Part shown: one piece after another, positions 1-12,598 of the stretch | Layout of the letters: the number at the start of each line of letters is the position of its first letter | Numbering within the stretch: position 1 is the first letter of the stretch | DNA from: Geosiphon pyriformis | Taxonomy: Eukaryota; Glomeromycota; Glomeromycetes; Archaeosporales; Geosiphonaceae | Reading direction: 5' to 3' | DNA length: 64,000 nt | Assembly (NCBI GenBank): GCA_016748015.1 | Contig: JAAOMT010000678.1 | Location: forward strand, 600,389 to 664,388 | Notes under the pieces: model-generated | What the model was told of the DNA's origin: nothing | What the model saw: the letters and a program-made list of their open reading frames with translations, nothing else | Databases searched by the model: none | Program-made: the position numbers and the translations under genes

Positions 1-3000
1 TTCAAAGGATTATGCATTCATGCTAGAATATTCCATGTCAATTGCTTGACAATTTCAAAGAATTTGACGAAAAATAGAAAATTTTTACATATATGGGCTC
101 TTGAGCTTTCGATAGATATCATTAGCATTTATAATGAAAGTTTAAATTAATTTTTCCAAAGAATAAACTTATATCAAGGTCAAACTTACAAAATTTTTAA
201 ATGTTATAATTGGCTAGAACTTCTATCATTACTAATAATAATACTTTAATTTATTTTTAATTTATTTGTTACTGTTTAATTTATTGTTGTGAATTGAAAT
301 AACAAATTAATCAATAGCTGAAAATAAAATTTAAGCAAATAAAAGAAGTAAATTGATTATGAAAATAATTTTTTTTCACATGACTTGTTTTTTTGACATA
401 TTTTGTATGTTTTAGGTATTTAAGAATTTTATTAAAAATGATTACTCAAGTGAATATAACTTAATTATAATCACAAATTAATAAAGTTTTTGTTAAAAAA
501 TTTATTAATAAAATAATATTACAAATAGCGATTTTAAAAGTGTAACCAAATTTTCTTAATAAAATTTTGATTGGTCCAAAAATGGTAACAAAGTTAAAAT
601 AATTAAGCTTTAAACTAAAAATAAAATAAGCTAATATTATTGAATGTTTTAAATTGGAATTGCACAACACTTTAAAAAAATATGGTATTATAGAATAAAA
701 TAAAATAAAAATTATTAAACAATAACTATCTTTTATAATAGTCAGTCTTATATTGGAAAGCTTTAAATTATACAGAAAAAAGTTGCACGGAAATAAATTT
801 TAATATTAATTAAAATTATTATAAAATTATTAATAAATAGGATATACAAATATATTTTTATTATAATTAAAATATAAAAAATAAATCAGATTGAAATAAA
901 TATTTTAATTAATTAAAAATGTATAACAATTAGTTATTTTTAATATTTGTCAATATTTATTATTAATTAATATTTTTACATATGGTTTTCAAATTTTATG
1001 CACATATTAAAATTAGCAAATATAAATAAATTATTTTAAAGATAAAAATAATTTATATCACCATTAAATTAAAAATATTAAACTAGAGAATTACACTTAT
1101 TAAAACAATTTTAATAAAATGCAATCCAATTGCTACTTATTTACACAATACTAAATATGTTTTATTATAAGTGCAGCTTACATACTTTCTATATATAATT
1201 AGCCACTTAAACCTTGTATTAAGATCATATTAAACTAAAATAAAACTAGAAAAAATTCCAATTATCTAATTTTATTTAAATTCTGGCTATGAAAAATGAA
1301 CTCGTTTAGCTAAAGTCTAATCTTATCAACATTTGATATTATATTAGAGTTCAACAATTTTCACAAAACAATTAACTAAATTATAGTATTTTTATTTATT
1401 ACAAAATTGTTTTCATTATTTGCAATATCTTTATATAATATGTACATATTACATTTTTTTTGGCTTTAGTAATACTTTTATACAAATCTGTAAAATTTTA
1501 CTAAAGAACTTAATTTTAGTTTCTACAATTTTCCAATTTTAAATTTGTATTTTAAACAAAAAGCAAAATAACAACCTAGATTATTATTATATTAATAAAC
1601 ATAATTAAGAATTCTATTAACAAACATAATTAAGAATTCTATTAACAAAAAAAAGATTTTACAGCCTTTTTTACCAATAATATACAATATTAGTTTTACA
1701 AAAGAACAATAACTTTGGCATATAATACAAATAACTTGATTTTAGATGTTAGTATAATAAAATAAATAAATTTGTAATTAAATACTAAATAATTAAAATC
1801 TTAACACTTATAACAGTATCAATATCCAAAAGTTTTTTTACCAAATATAACTCTTTTAAAGTATTAGTTTTAAAAATAGTAGTATTATAAGCTTTTTTAA
1901 ACTTAAAAATGACAATAATATATTTTTAATAACAATTATTATTAAAAAGCCAAAGAATAAAACCAGTTTGTTTACACATTTAAACAAATATATATTCCTA
2001 ATTTTAAAAGAATACAATTAAAAAAAGATTAACTAATTTGGCTTTAAAAACATTATATAAAACAATTATTTTTTTGAATCAGAAACACTGTTTTTTAATT
2101 AAAACTGATTAGCAACTTCAAAAGTTTTAAAAGTTTTAAAATAAATAATTACAAACCAACAGATTTCAAAAACTTTACCAAGAATTTTAAGAGCATTTTT
2201 ATTATTATTAAAAAAACTTTTTATAAAGAACAAAAACCACAGCAATTTTGCGATTTAAAAATAATAAATAAATAAAATTTAGCAAGTTTAGCAAGTTTAA
2301 TTCTAATAACAATATGTAAAAAACTTAAAATACAAATTTTATATGAAAAAGTCTAATATTGTTTTTGGTAATAAACTTTATATTAATAATACAATGTAAA
2401 AACTAGGAACACAGTTTTAATATAAACTTATTTAATTTTAATATTTGTATTAAGCACCAAAATTAAAACACTTATTCAGACATTTTTAAATATTATTATA
2501 ACCAACAGTGTTTTTAGAAAAAACAGGTTTGATTTCTATTTTATTAATCTAATTTTGGTAATTAAGTAATGTAATAGTATAATAATAAAATTTATATGCT
2601 AAAACATAACTTGTTTTGCTTTTAAAATCAGCAATAATTGACCAAATCTATTTGTATTAAATAATATAACCAAATATTAATTCAAGACAAATTTGGCAAA
2701 CATATTATTATTGTTATTATTTAAAACAGAAAAAAACAGCCAAAATAGAATCAAGCACTGTAATTAGTGCTGGTATAACAAAATTGGTAAAAAACTAAAG
2801 TTTAATTTTACAAAAAAAGAAATGCAAACTTTAAAACAAAAAAATGCTTAATATAACTTGTAAAATTATATAAAAATTTTATTATATGAATATAATTATT
2901 AATAAATATTTTATTTAATTTCAAATTTGAATAAAAAAAATAAATATCTTGTAAAAATTATAAATAAGTATTATATTTGAAAAAAATTAATATTTAAATC

Positions 3001-3239
3001 TTATATTAGAACTATTTTATTTTTTAAGACCAAAATTTGAATACGATTAATGAAATTTAAATTAGCAAGTTTCTTAAATTATTATTTTATCTATTGGAAT
3101 CAAAGACTATAGCTATTAAACTTACTTTTAATTTATTAATTGTTATAGTGCAAAACATTTAAAGTTATTAAAGAAATTTTAAATGTATCTAGTTTTTTAG
3201 AATCTTAAATAATTTAAATAAGATTTGATAAAATGATTA
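1..3239. repeat. AT-rich block 1 (degenerate repeat-derived DNA)
   Basis: A stretch of extreme A+T content without any credible gene. C and G survive mostly in short words such as gcc, gca and caag, and CpG is almost absent. Roughly 1790-2780 aligns in reverse orientation with the repeat copies at 7740-8990, 9200-10930, 30960-31920 and 54548-56570. For example, the reverse complement of about 2657-2682 shares 20 identical bases (tttggttatattatttaata) with the copy near 31520. The rest looks like equally decayed material. The 69-codon frame at 461-670 is expected by chance at this composition. Confidence 0.6.
1790..2780 (-). repeat. Decayed repeat family copy 1
   Basis: This segment is a reverse-oriented member of the AT-rich repeat family described at 54548-56570. 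Around 1994-2050 it reads ttctaattttaa-like sequence followed by attaactaatttggctttaa, which matches 8253-8310 and 55225-55280 base by base with a few differences. About 2600-2640 (acttgttttgctttta) matches 55890-55920. No open frame survives. The ends are not defined. Confidence 0.55.
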
Positions 3240-3639
3240 ATTAAGTTGAGTTCTATTATGATATTTGAAGAAAGCTTCAATTACATAAATTTTGCTCAAG
3301 TTATTAAGATTTTAAAATTGCTAGTTTTAAAAATGTTTAACTCGATTCGGAAACATTCTGACCAATAAGTTTTAGAGTAACATGTAACACGTGATTGATA
3401 AATTCTCAAACGGAATTACATTTAATCAATTTTTACACTCAAACCTAAATATCATTTGATAAACATAACCGAAAAATCAACATATTATAAAAAATATGAT
3501 TTGATTAGAATTTGAACAAAAGCAGCCAGTAATACTACCAAAATTACACAATATTTTGCTGCAAGCAATATTGAATCTTTTTACATAAAGCTAATACTTT
3601 TTTGATTGAATCAGATTCTGAAACTTGGGAAAATGCCAA

Positions 3640-4870
3640 CCAAATTAAACAAAAAATTTAGTCATTATACAATAAATTAAATAGCTAATAATATATTGCC
3701 AAGATTACATCAAGAAAAAACAAAAAAACAAATAGATCAATTAATAATAAAAATATGGCTGCACATTGCAAAAGATAATTAAGAACACAAATTTTACTGT
3801 TACTTTAGCAAAATTTATTAATAAATATAAAATACAAAGAAAAAATTCATTGCAATTTGAATTGTTTCATGCTGGCTCAATATATTAGATTATAAATTTC
3901 AACAACGGTATTAAGAAATATTTTATGATGATCATAAAAGACAAAATGTTATTAAATGTTGTCAAAAATTTTTAAATCAAATAGAAAAAAGAAAATAAAA
4001 GATTAATTATGGTCAGTGAATTTTTCACAAAGTGGATGGAAGACTACAACTCAAACTTGCTAATATTCAAAATTATCCAACAATTTCAAAAGAAGCAGGC
4101 TGTTATTTAAAGCCAAGAAAAAATACTGAAGAATATTGTCTGTCGAAAATTTAATTGAACAATTAGAAAAAAAAGCAATTCCAATTATTGAAGTGCTTTA
4201 TCCAGATTGCATAGGTGTTTTTGCTTTTGATAACAGTTCAAATTATGCAGCATATCAAAAAGATGCTTTAGTAATACAGCAACTAAGTCTTAAACCTGGT
4301 AGAAAATAACCAAAAATGCATGATACATATTTGGGACCAAATAATCAATATTAATCAATGGTATTTTCATTAAATTATTCTAATAAAAAATTAAGAGGAC
4401 AACCTAAAGAATGCATCAAATTTTATTAAAAAGAGAAAAATAGCCATTAAAAGGACAAAGAATGCAAAAACAAAAACACTTTTTGTTGTGCATACCAAGT
4501 AATTTCTTTGGAAACAGATTTTTTAGCACAAAAAAATGCAATTGCAGAAGTAATTAAAAAAGCAGGACACAAATGGATTTTTTATCCTAAATTTTATTGG
4601 GTGCTGGATTTTATTGAGAGATATTAGGGAGCAGCCAAACGTTATGCCAAAGAAAATTGTGATTATTCATAGACAGAATTGCAACAAATTGTACCTCAAA
4701 GTCTCGAATCTGTGCTTTTAATTATAATTAGAATATTTGCTAGAAAAACTTGGTGTTATATGAATCTTTATAGAAAAGAAATTTGTGGTAAACTTGCAGA
4801 ATATGCAGTTAAAAAATACAAGTCTCATAGGAGAATTCCAGATAGTATTTTAGAAGAATTAAATATATAA
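3640..4870 (+). pseudogene. Dead DDE-superfamily transposase (IS630/Tc1-related fungal type)
   Basis: The three forward frames, read alternately, give pieces of a long transposase found repeatedly in fungal genomes. In order they are FYDDH-like residues near 3922, a RLIMVSEF-like block near 4005, LIEQLEKKAIPIIEVLYPDC near 4152-4215, the catalytic-type motif VFAFDNSSNYAAYQKDAL (about 4215-4270), YLGPNNQ and LRGQPKECIK, then a Cys-rich segment, then FLAQKNAIAEVIKKAGH (about 4530), FYPKFYW...FIERY.GAAKRYAKENCDY (about 4580-4670), and a C-terminal 63-codon open part (4679-4870) ending KKYKSHRRIPDS. In-frame stops and frameshifts are scattered throughout, and codons are biased to A/T, so the copy cannot be functional. 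The family assignment rests on remembered motif order and is firm for the C-terminal half. The upstream limit is approximate. Confidence 0.8.
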
Positions 4871-5295
4871 TTTTATTCTCATTAATAAAATCGTTTTTCC
4901 AAATATCGGACTGATCAAGACTTCAAATGACTTGCACCATAATTATTACCATTTAATAATTTTTCTTAAAAACTCCTTAGACTAATTTATTTCACAAGCT
5001 CTTATAAGAGATAGTGACTTTTGAGCCTACAAAAGTTTTTCTTTTGCTAATTTGATTAGATAGAGGTTTTCAAATTAAATTTTGATCAAATGGGCATTAC
5101 TTGCTTAGATTTTTTCTTAAACAAGAACTTAATTGAACAAATGTATCAACGTCAATATTTGTCATAAATTTGGGCAAAATTATGCGGCCAGATTCACAAT
5201 GACGCATTTTTAACCCAACTGATTGACAATAATTATTGTCTCCAAGGAACCTATCAAATCATTGTTTTTTGCTTTTTCTTCCTTTACAAAAAAAG
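4871..5295. other. Intergenic, nothing recognised
   Basis: This stretch separates the dead transposase from the small GC-rich frame. Base composition returns to the moderate AT-richness of the ordinary regions. No gene, RNA or repeat was identified. Confidence 0.4.
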
Positions 5296-5583
5296 ATGAA
5301 AAATAACAATAGCAACGCCCCTACAACTTTTAAAAATAACAGCAACCGAAATACTACTCACTCTTCTGCCTGGCGTCGTTACCAAAGAGTAGAACAACGA
5401 CACCTTAGGCCTGTGTTCCCCTGGTCCAGAGTACAGGCGCGAGGTGTTGTTGCATCTGTTTGGCCGCAGCAGCAGGTTGCCGCTCGCCAAATTCATCGGC
5501 TTCTTGCTGTTTTATTGCAGCAAAGACAGGTTAACGAGGCTGAAGCTGGAGCAATAGAAGCATTGTTTATGCTTCATGGTTGA
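5296..5583 (+). CDS. Uncharacterised 95-residue basic protein in a GC-rich island
   Basis: An ATG at 5296 opens a 95-codon frame ending in TGA. The first 25 residues are Asn/Ser/Thr-rich (KNNNSNAPTT). The remainder is Arg/Gln/Val/Ala-rich (WRRYQRVEQRHLRPVF, then AVLLQQRQVNEAEAGAIEAL, ending FMLHG) and could form a helix. The part from about 5380 to 5580 is close to half G+C, which is striking against the roughly 25-30% of the surroundings, and third positions are G/C-rich, unlike the HMG genes. A TTG 60 bases upstream would extend the frame but is not a likely start. No family is recognised. It could be a young or transferred gene, an exon of a longer gene, or a fragment of a mobile element. 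Confidence 0.35.
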   Translation: MKNNNSNAPTTFKNNSNRNTTHSSAWRRYQRVEQRHLRPVFPWSRVQARGVVASVWPQQQVAARQIHRLLAVLLQQRQVNEAEAGAIEALFMLHG

Positions 5584-6580
5584 CTTTCTCCACCTGCCAT
5601 GTAATACAACAGGTGCTTATCTTTTTTCTCTTTCCCTTTCCTGTTTTGTTTTTACTGGTAAATTTTCTTTTGTATCAATTATTTAATCAACTTTTTTCAT
5701 TGTGAATTTAACTTTATCTCCTCTGTTATTTAGGTCATCCTTTCTTAATTCACACGGTTTTAAAAACACAGATCAACTCCTTTTAATTATCCTTAACGTA
5801 AGTGAAGCAATTAGTCGTCTTAATACCTCGGGAATGTTTAATTGTAACATCGAGAAGTTGTTCTCTTTCGATTATGAAAATCTTAGAACTGAAGGGTCAC
5901 AAAAAGCTATATCAACAAATGTACGTTTCAGCAAATTCGAAGCAAACTGGAATCTTTGAATTAACTCGTCACTTATAATCAGCAAGACCTCGTATTAATA
6001 ACGACGGTATCTTTATCGATGGAGTCTTATCTTTAATGGTTGCCACAATTTATACCAAAATTCTAAAAAGGGAGTGGTGATGAGTAGCATTATGGGAAAA
6101 TTTCATCATCAATTAAAAACATAAAAGTATCAGCAAAATGGTTGGTTAACACTTAAAATTTTCTTATCCCATGTTAAGTCCGGTTGTGCTTCATTAATAA
6201 TACTACAAAGTTAGACCAAAGATCTTGGTTTCTCTAGTTTATATTTTATTACAAGAATAATTTTTGGATGAATGTGCTCGTTTACCACACTCAATTTATG
6301 GAGTTGAATACGTAACTGGTTCACAGATCTTACACTTCTATTGAATAACTACATGTATAAGGGTATAAAAATCATTTTGAAGCTTTCGTCTGTAATTAAT
6401 GCAATTAAGAGGAGAGAAATAACAATTATACTTAAAAATTAAGATCAAATTCTTTAGGTAAAAGTGCTAATTTGCAGGTAATAAAAAGAAATTCCGTCTT
6501 GATGGATTGAAAAAGAATCTAGGTATGATTTGATAATTATCAACATATTTCAAATATTATTTGTATCATTGGAATCAATT
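5584..6580. other. Intergenic with one weak open frame
   Basis: Moderately AT-rich DNA. An 85-codon frame at 5702-5959 opens only with GTG and has no recognisable motif, so it is not called as a gene. Nothing else is seen before the composition shifts sharply at about 6580. Confidence 0.35.
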
Positions 6581-7739
6581 TTTATTTATAGACTGGCAAT
6601 TTTTAATGATTAACAATAAATTATAAAATATAAATTTTAAGCAGTTCTACTTAAAAATTATCCTGAACTTGATATCAAAATTATTAAATCATTGTCTTTA
6701 TTTAAATTATAATTTACAAATCTTAGGATAATTTTCTTATTTATATTATAATTTACTAATAACTATATATAAAATTTTTTTTAGTAAAAATCTTAATTCT
6801 TAATTTTATTTTTGTTTAATTTTAATTCTACAACCTCTCATTTGTAACATTTACAATATTATAAATAAAAAAATTATGTTTATATAAAGGTTATAAAATT
6901 GAGTCAATAGAAAAAATGTTTGCTAAATTTTATATATATATAAAATGAAGCAAAAAGATGAAATCTCACAATAGTATGTTTAATATACTCGATTTAAGTT
7001 CAATTTAGAACATTTAAGATGAAAATAAAACACAAATTTAATACAAAGTTTGAGAAATAATTTGCAAAAAATAATAATTTTTATATAGATAATAATTTTA
7101 AAATGCTCAAATAAAAAAATTAAGACAAATATTAAAACATAAAATTAACTTAAAAGGATTATTAATAAAAATATAAAACAGCCAATTTTTTTGTATTTTA
7201 TAAAGTAATTATAATAAAAAAAGTAAGTTTATTTTGCTTTAAAAAAACCATAAATTGTATGCAAATATTTGTTGCAGAAATTAATCAAATGTATAAGAAT
7301 AAATAGCAATTTACCAAAATAACAACTTGAAACATCCAAGCATTTTTATTATTTTTATCATGTCCGATTGCTCTTTGATACAATACAACAAAAAATGTTC
7401 TAAATAAGACACAACTTATGGACTTTTTATATGTAACCAGCCACTCGAGCCAGACAAGAACAAACTACAGTGAATTTACAGAAGCAAATTTATTTAATAC
7501 AACCATTTTTTGCATAATTACAATTAAACTGTTACTACCAAGAACCAAACTAGCTAACTATACAACAGTTTTATTTGTATCAGATTTGATATTAAAAGTC
7601 TAGTAAATTTTTTTTACTAATAAAAGAATTTGCATTATTATCAATCATATTATTAGATAAACTATTCATATTACACTCTATCTTAAAATTAATTATCACT
7701 TTATTTAGGTTACTATCAATTTTTCTACAAAATGTTATT

Positions 7740-8990
7740 AATTACAAGAATTGTTTTCTTAATTTTAAAATCCAAAAAAGAACACTTACCAATCTTGTAA
7801 CTAAAACAATTAAGAAGCCAATAAACCTAACTAACAAGAAAAATTTAGCCAACTTAAAATCAAAAGATGCTAATTTAGAGCTGACTACAGAATTAAAAAC
7901 AACAATAAAAGAAAAAATTAAAAAAAGCACGGTCTTCAAAAATATTTTGCACAAATAAAAAACTTTTAAAAATCCTAAAACCTATTGCTAACTTAAAAAA
8001 AAGCTTAAGAGAACAAAAAACAAGATATTTTGTACTTAAAAGCCAAATAATTCAAATTTTGCACCTAAAACAGTGTTAATAACCAGAATTTTCCTATTAA
8101 ATACAACTTTTTCTTAAAATACAAGTTTCAACAAAGGCTTTCTCCAATTTAACTTGAAAATTAAAAGTAACAATAGCATATTTTAACCACTAAGTAGAAT
8201 TAAAAACAAAAAAATAAAACAGGTATAACCACATATTTAAGAAATTAGCTTATTAATTTTAAAAACAGTATAATTAAATTAAAAAGTTACCAATTTAGTC
8301 TTAAAAGTATTCTTTAAAAAAACATCATAAAGAATAATAACAACAAAACCAAAACCAAATATTTTAAAATTTTAAGAGTAATTTAGAAAATCGAATCTGA
8401 ATAGCAATATTCAAAAAAGCCTAAAATATAATTTTTATACAAAAAAACTAGGCATTGTTTTTAACAATTATTTTTAAATTAAGAAAATTATATAGAGACT
8501 GAAATACAATCTTAATATAAACCAATTTAGTTTAAGCAATATTATTAAACATTAAAATAAAGACTATTTACTTAGAAAATTTTTAATAATTAGTAAATGT
8601 CTTTTAAACATTATAAAAACTAGCAGTATTTTTAAAAAACAGAAGAAAAAATAATAATTTGGTCTTTATTTAATCAATTTAATCTTTGGATTAAATAATC
8701 TAATAGATTAATTAATTAAAACTATATAGAAAAATATAACTTGTTTTATTGATAAATATTAAATAAAATTTAATATATTAAACAAATTAGCTATTACTAA
8801 TTAGAATTAGCTTTGATAAACATATTGTTATTATTATTATCTAAATAAAAAAAGTTATTGTTTACAGTTATATTTAGATTATACATTATAATTAGTACAG
8901 TTACAATAGTTGATTGTTTCAAGTTAAAGAAAAAAAATGTTGATTTTTTGATTTTTTTTGGCTATTAAACAAACATAAAAAAAACTTTAA
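7740..8990 (-). repeat. Decayed repeat family copy 2a
   Basis: Reverse-oriented copy. The minus-strand frame at 7742-7954 contains VVSSKLASFDFKLAKFFLLV, which aligns with VVGSKL...KFDLIKLILLV read forward at about 31765-31830. Its continuation FIGFLIVLVT aligns with FIGFLIVLIT read in reverse at 54548-54838. The segment 8885-8904 (attataattagtacagttac) is the reverse complement of landmarks at 9733-9752 and 31409-31428. I read the frame as residual similarity between repeat copies and not as a gene. Confidence 0.6.
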
Positions 8991-9199
8991 ATAGAAAAAA
9001 ACTTCCAAAAAAATAAATGATTTTTTTACTTTTATTCTAAATATGATTAGGAAAAATAAAATAAAATAAAATAATAATATAATTAAAACTAATAATACAA
9101 AATATTAATTTGTATTATTTAATTTTTTTAGAATTTAAAATTAATGTTATTATAAAATTTTTACACTTTTTTACACTTAAATTTTTATAATAGTAAAAA

Positions 9200-10930
9200 A
9201 TAAATTTTTTTCTCTTTTATATTTTTATAATTACAAAACAAAATGTAAAAAAAAGCAAACTCTATTTTTTTGGCTGTTTTTAATAATTTTGATATTTAAA
9301 AAAGTTTTTTAAAGATAGAAACAGCAAGATAGTATTTTTTTAAAGCATTTTTTTTAAGTAATAAAAACACAAAATAGCATTTAACTACTAAAAAATTAAA
9401 CTTTTTGGTAGTTAAATAAAAATTTCTCTTTATTTAAAGTTTTCTTTAAGTAATTATTATCACTAAGAAAAATTTTAGGGTTTTTAAAAGCAAATTAGTA
9501 ATTAAGCTACTTTTTTCTTTTGTAATCTTTTTTATAATTGCTTAAATAACCAAAAAACACAAAAAAGCAATCTTTTTTAGAACTATTATTATTAACTTTT
9601 TAAAATACTTAATAAGATGTTTTTTTTTAATATTTTTTAGATTAATACTTTTAAATTGAAGTTTGTTTTTTTTTGTTAAAAATAAGATATTAACTTTTTC
9701 AATTTTTTTAATATTTATATTAATCTTATTACAACTGTAATAATTATAATACCCAACTTAAATCTGGTTATAAACAATAATACTTGTTAAAGCTGGCTTT
9801 GATTAACATATAATTAATTTGTTTTAATATGTTAAATTTCAGTTATTTCTAAAAACAAAGCCAAATACACTTTTATAAATCCTATTAATCAAATTATTAA
9901 ATAATTTGATTTTAGAAATTAAGTTAATTAAATAGAAACTAAAGTATTTTTTTGTCTTTTAAAAATATTCCTAATTTAAATGATATTTAAAAAATGTTTA
10001 CTAGTAGTTTTTAAAAAAATTTTGAGTAAATAATTTTTATTTTAATATTTAATAAAACTGTTAAGATTAAATTAACTTATGTTAAAATTGTTCTTAGTTT
10101 TTATATAGTTTTCTTAGTTTAAAATTAGTTACTAAAAACAATATTTGGCTGTTTTGTATAAAGTTTGCATTTTAGGCTTTTTTAGATGCTGTTGTTTAAA
10201 TTAAGCTTACTAAGTTACTTTTTTTTACTACTTTTAAGTTTGGTTTTATTGCTATTGTTTTTTGTAATGTTTTTTTAAAACTATTGTAAATAATATTAAG
10301 AATACTTTGAATATTTTTGGTAAAATTTCTAATGTTTAATTAAAATTGTTAGTTAATAATAACACAATAATATATATTTTAAGTTTATGTATTTTTAGAT
10401 ATTGTATTAACTTATTAATTAGTTTTTGTAAAAAAAACAGTGTTAAAATTTTTTCGATTTAAATAAAAGTTATTATTTTAAAAAACACTTTTTAAAACCA
10501 AGTTATTAAATCTTTTCTTTAGTTATATTGTTTTTGAAATTAATAAGTTGGTTTTTTAAGTATATAATTATATTTGTTTTATTTTTCAATTTCTTAATTC
10601 TACTTGATAGTTAAAATAATTTATTATTAAAATTAATATTTTAAAAAAGAGTTACATTTGGTAGAAAACTTCTTATTGTTAACATTATTTTAAGTATAAA
10701 ATGTTTTTTTCTTATTCATTAAAAATTTTGTTTAAATTTGTATTTGGTTTTAAAATCATTTTACTGATGCGAAATTATATATATATGCTGCTGCTTTTTT
10801 GGTTTTTTTTTCTGTTGCTGTTGTTAATTTTATATTTAATTTTAAATTAGGTTCTTTAAAATATGAATTTGCAAAGTTGGCTTTGTTACTTAGATCTATT
10901 ATTAAATTTAGTTGTTTTTGGTTATGTTGA
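9200..10930 (+). repeat. Decayed repeat family copy 2b
   Basis: Forward-oriented copy, head-to-head with copy 2a. It starts with FYIFIITKQNVKK-like sequence near 9215, comparable with IFMITIITKSKKV at about 30990 and IFIIIITTKNEKA at about 56500 (reverse). It carries the aactgtaataattataata landmark at 9733-9752. It ends with FKLGSLKYEFAKLALLLRSI near 10850-10910, which aligns with the terminal landmark of copies 2a and 3. Many stops interrupt every frame. Confidence 0.6.
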
Positions 10931-12300
10931 TGACATAAATAGTAGATATTCTATTTGCTATTGATCTTAAAGTAAAGAAAAAATTGAATTACAAATTTTA
11001 TAAACTGTTTAATCAAAAAAATTGACTAATTTGGTGTTAAAAAAACATAATAAAATGCAACAAAAACAGAATTAGAGATTGATTCAGAAGTCACAGCAGA
11101 TTTAATGTGTAGAAGAAAGTAATTTAATAAGCTTAATTTTCGTAGTAACATTCAAAAAATTGTAAAAAACAAATTTCGTATAAACAGCTTAATATTATTC
11201 TTAGTAATCAAATTAAGACCAATAAAACCAAAAAAAACCAAAAAAACAATTTTTACTATAAGTTAATTTGATTTTTAAAAAAGCATCAAATACTAAAAAA
11301 AGAGCTACTTATCTAAAAATTTTAATGACCAATAAGTTCTTAAACATTAATTATAATATTAAAAAATGCAGTATTATTAAAAAAAGAAAATATTGTTTTA
11401 GTTTTTATAGAGTTACCTTAATTATTTAAAATAAGCAATACTGTTTATTAATCTTAATAAATGTGTTGTCTCTATTATTGTTCAAAATGGAAAGAGCACT
11501 GTTGTTTATAACTGAATTAAAACTAATTGCAATAGTTGGATTGGTAAAATAGAACTGGTAAAAAAATTAGTGCTAAATAAAAAAATCAAAGCTCTATTTT
11601 TTAACGAAAAAAAAACTGGCTCTAAAACAATGTTGATAAATTTATAATTTTTAAAAAACACATAAATGATGCTTTGAAGAATGCCAAAAGAAAAAAATTG
11701 TAGCTGCTAAAGTTGATAATAATAGTGGTTGCTTTAAATCTGTACTATTTAAAAAAAACATTTTTATAAAATTTTGCCTAACTGCTTTTACTGCAAAGAG
11801 AGCTTTTTCAAATATTACTTTTTTGTTTATATTAAAAAAATAGCCATTGCTTATTTTTTTCTTTGGTTCTGCTTGTTAAGAGGCGAAAAAGTCTGTTATA
11901 GTAAGCTGTCACAATTAATGTTTTAGTTTCATAAATTCATAATTTGGCTTAAGACATATGAATTTTAAATAACATAATAATTGATTTATGCAAATTTTTA
12001 TTCAAGAAAATATTTTTAAAGTTGAAAGATAACTATTATCAAATTAATATTCCAAATATTCGTGAATATTGCTGTTATAAAAAGAAACAATAAATATCTT
12101 TAAAAAAATGATAAGCTAGAAAACTTTTATTCCTAATTAAATTATCGAAAAAAATTTTTGTTCGACACAGAAAATTAAATAAGTTTTTCTAAGTTTTAGG
12201 TCACTATATGTGTATATATATTAAAAAATAAGAAAGATTATGTAATAAAATATCTAATAATTAATTTATCTTTTACCAGGTTTAATATCTTAATAATTTT

Positions 12301-12598
12301 AACTTAATCATAAAAAGTTTAGCCTAATATAGGTGAGAAATTTATCGAACATCGCATACTATTCCAGAGATGATTCTTCGCGCTACTAAGGAAAAAACAT
12401 GGGAGGTAAAATTTAAAAACAAAAAGGGTCCAGAGTAAAATTTACCCTTCAATTACCAGCTTTCACATATATGTAGAGGTATTAACCTCAAATAATTACC
12501 CATAGTAATGTTCCAAAAAATTTTTGGGATAGAACCTTTAAAATGAGAAAAATTTATTCCCTATTTTAATTGCATTTGATATTAATGTGAGGACGAAA
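12301..12598. other. Intergenic, nothing recognised
   Basis: Ordinary moderately AT-rich DNA between AT-rich block 2 and the small open frame on the minus strand. It forms the 3' flank of that frame. No signal was recognised. Confidence 0.4.

Larger units (their letters stand above)
6580..12300. repeat. AT-rich block 2 (degenerate repeat-derived DNA)
   Basis: About 5.7 kb of very AT-rich sequence without a credible gene. It contains two alignable copies of the decayed repeat family (7740-8990 reverse, 9200-10930 forward). Near 10985-11060 there is a further short match (gactaatttggtgttaaaaa), probably the edge of another reverse copy running towards 11900. The borders are abrupt changes in composition. 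Block 2 ends near 12300, where ordinary DNA resumes. Confidence 0.6.

Noticed and set aside
7742-7954. 70-codon hydrophobic frame that could be a small membrane protein
   Set aside because: It aligns with interrupted copies in other AT-rich blocks on both strands, so it is residual repeat sequence. Hydrophobic residues follow from T-rich codons.
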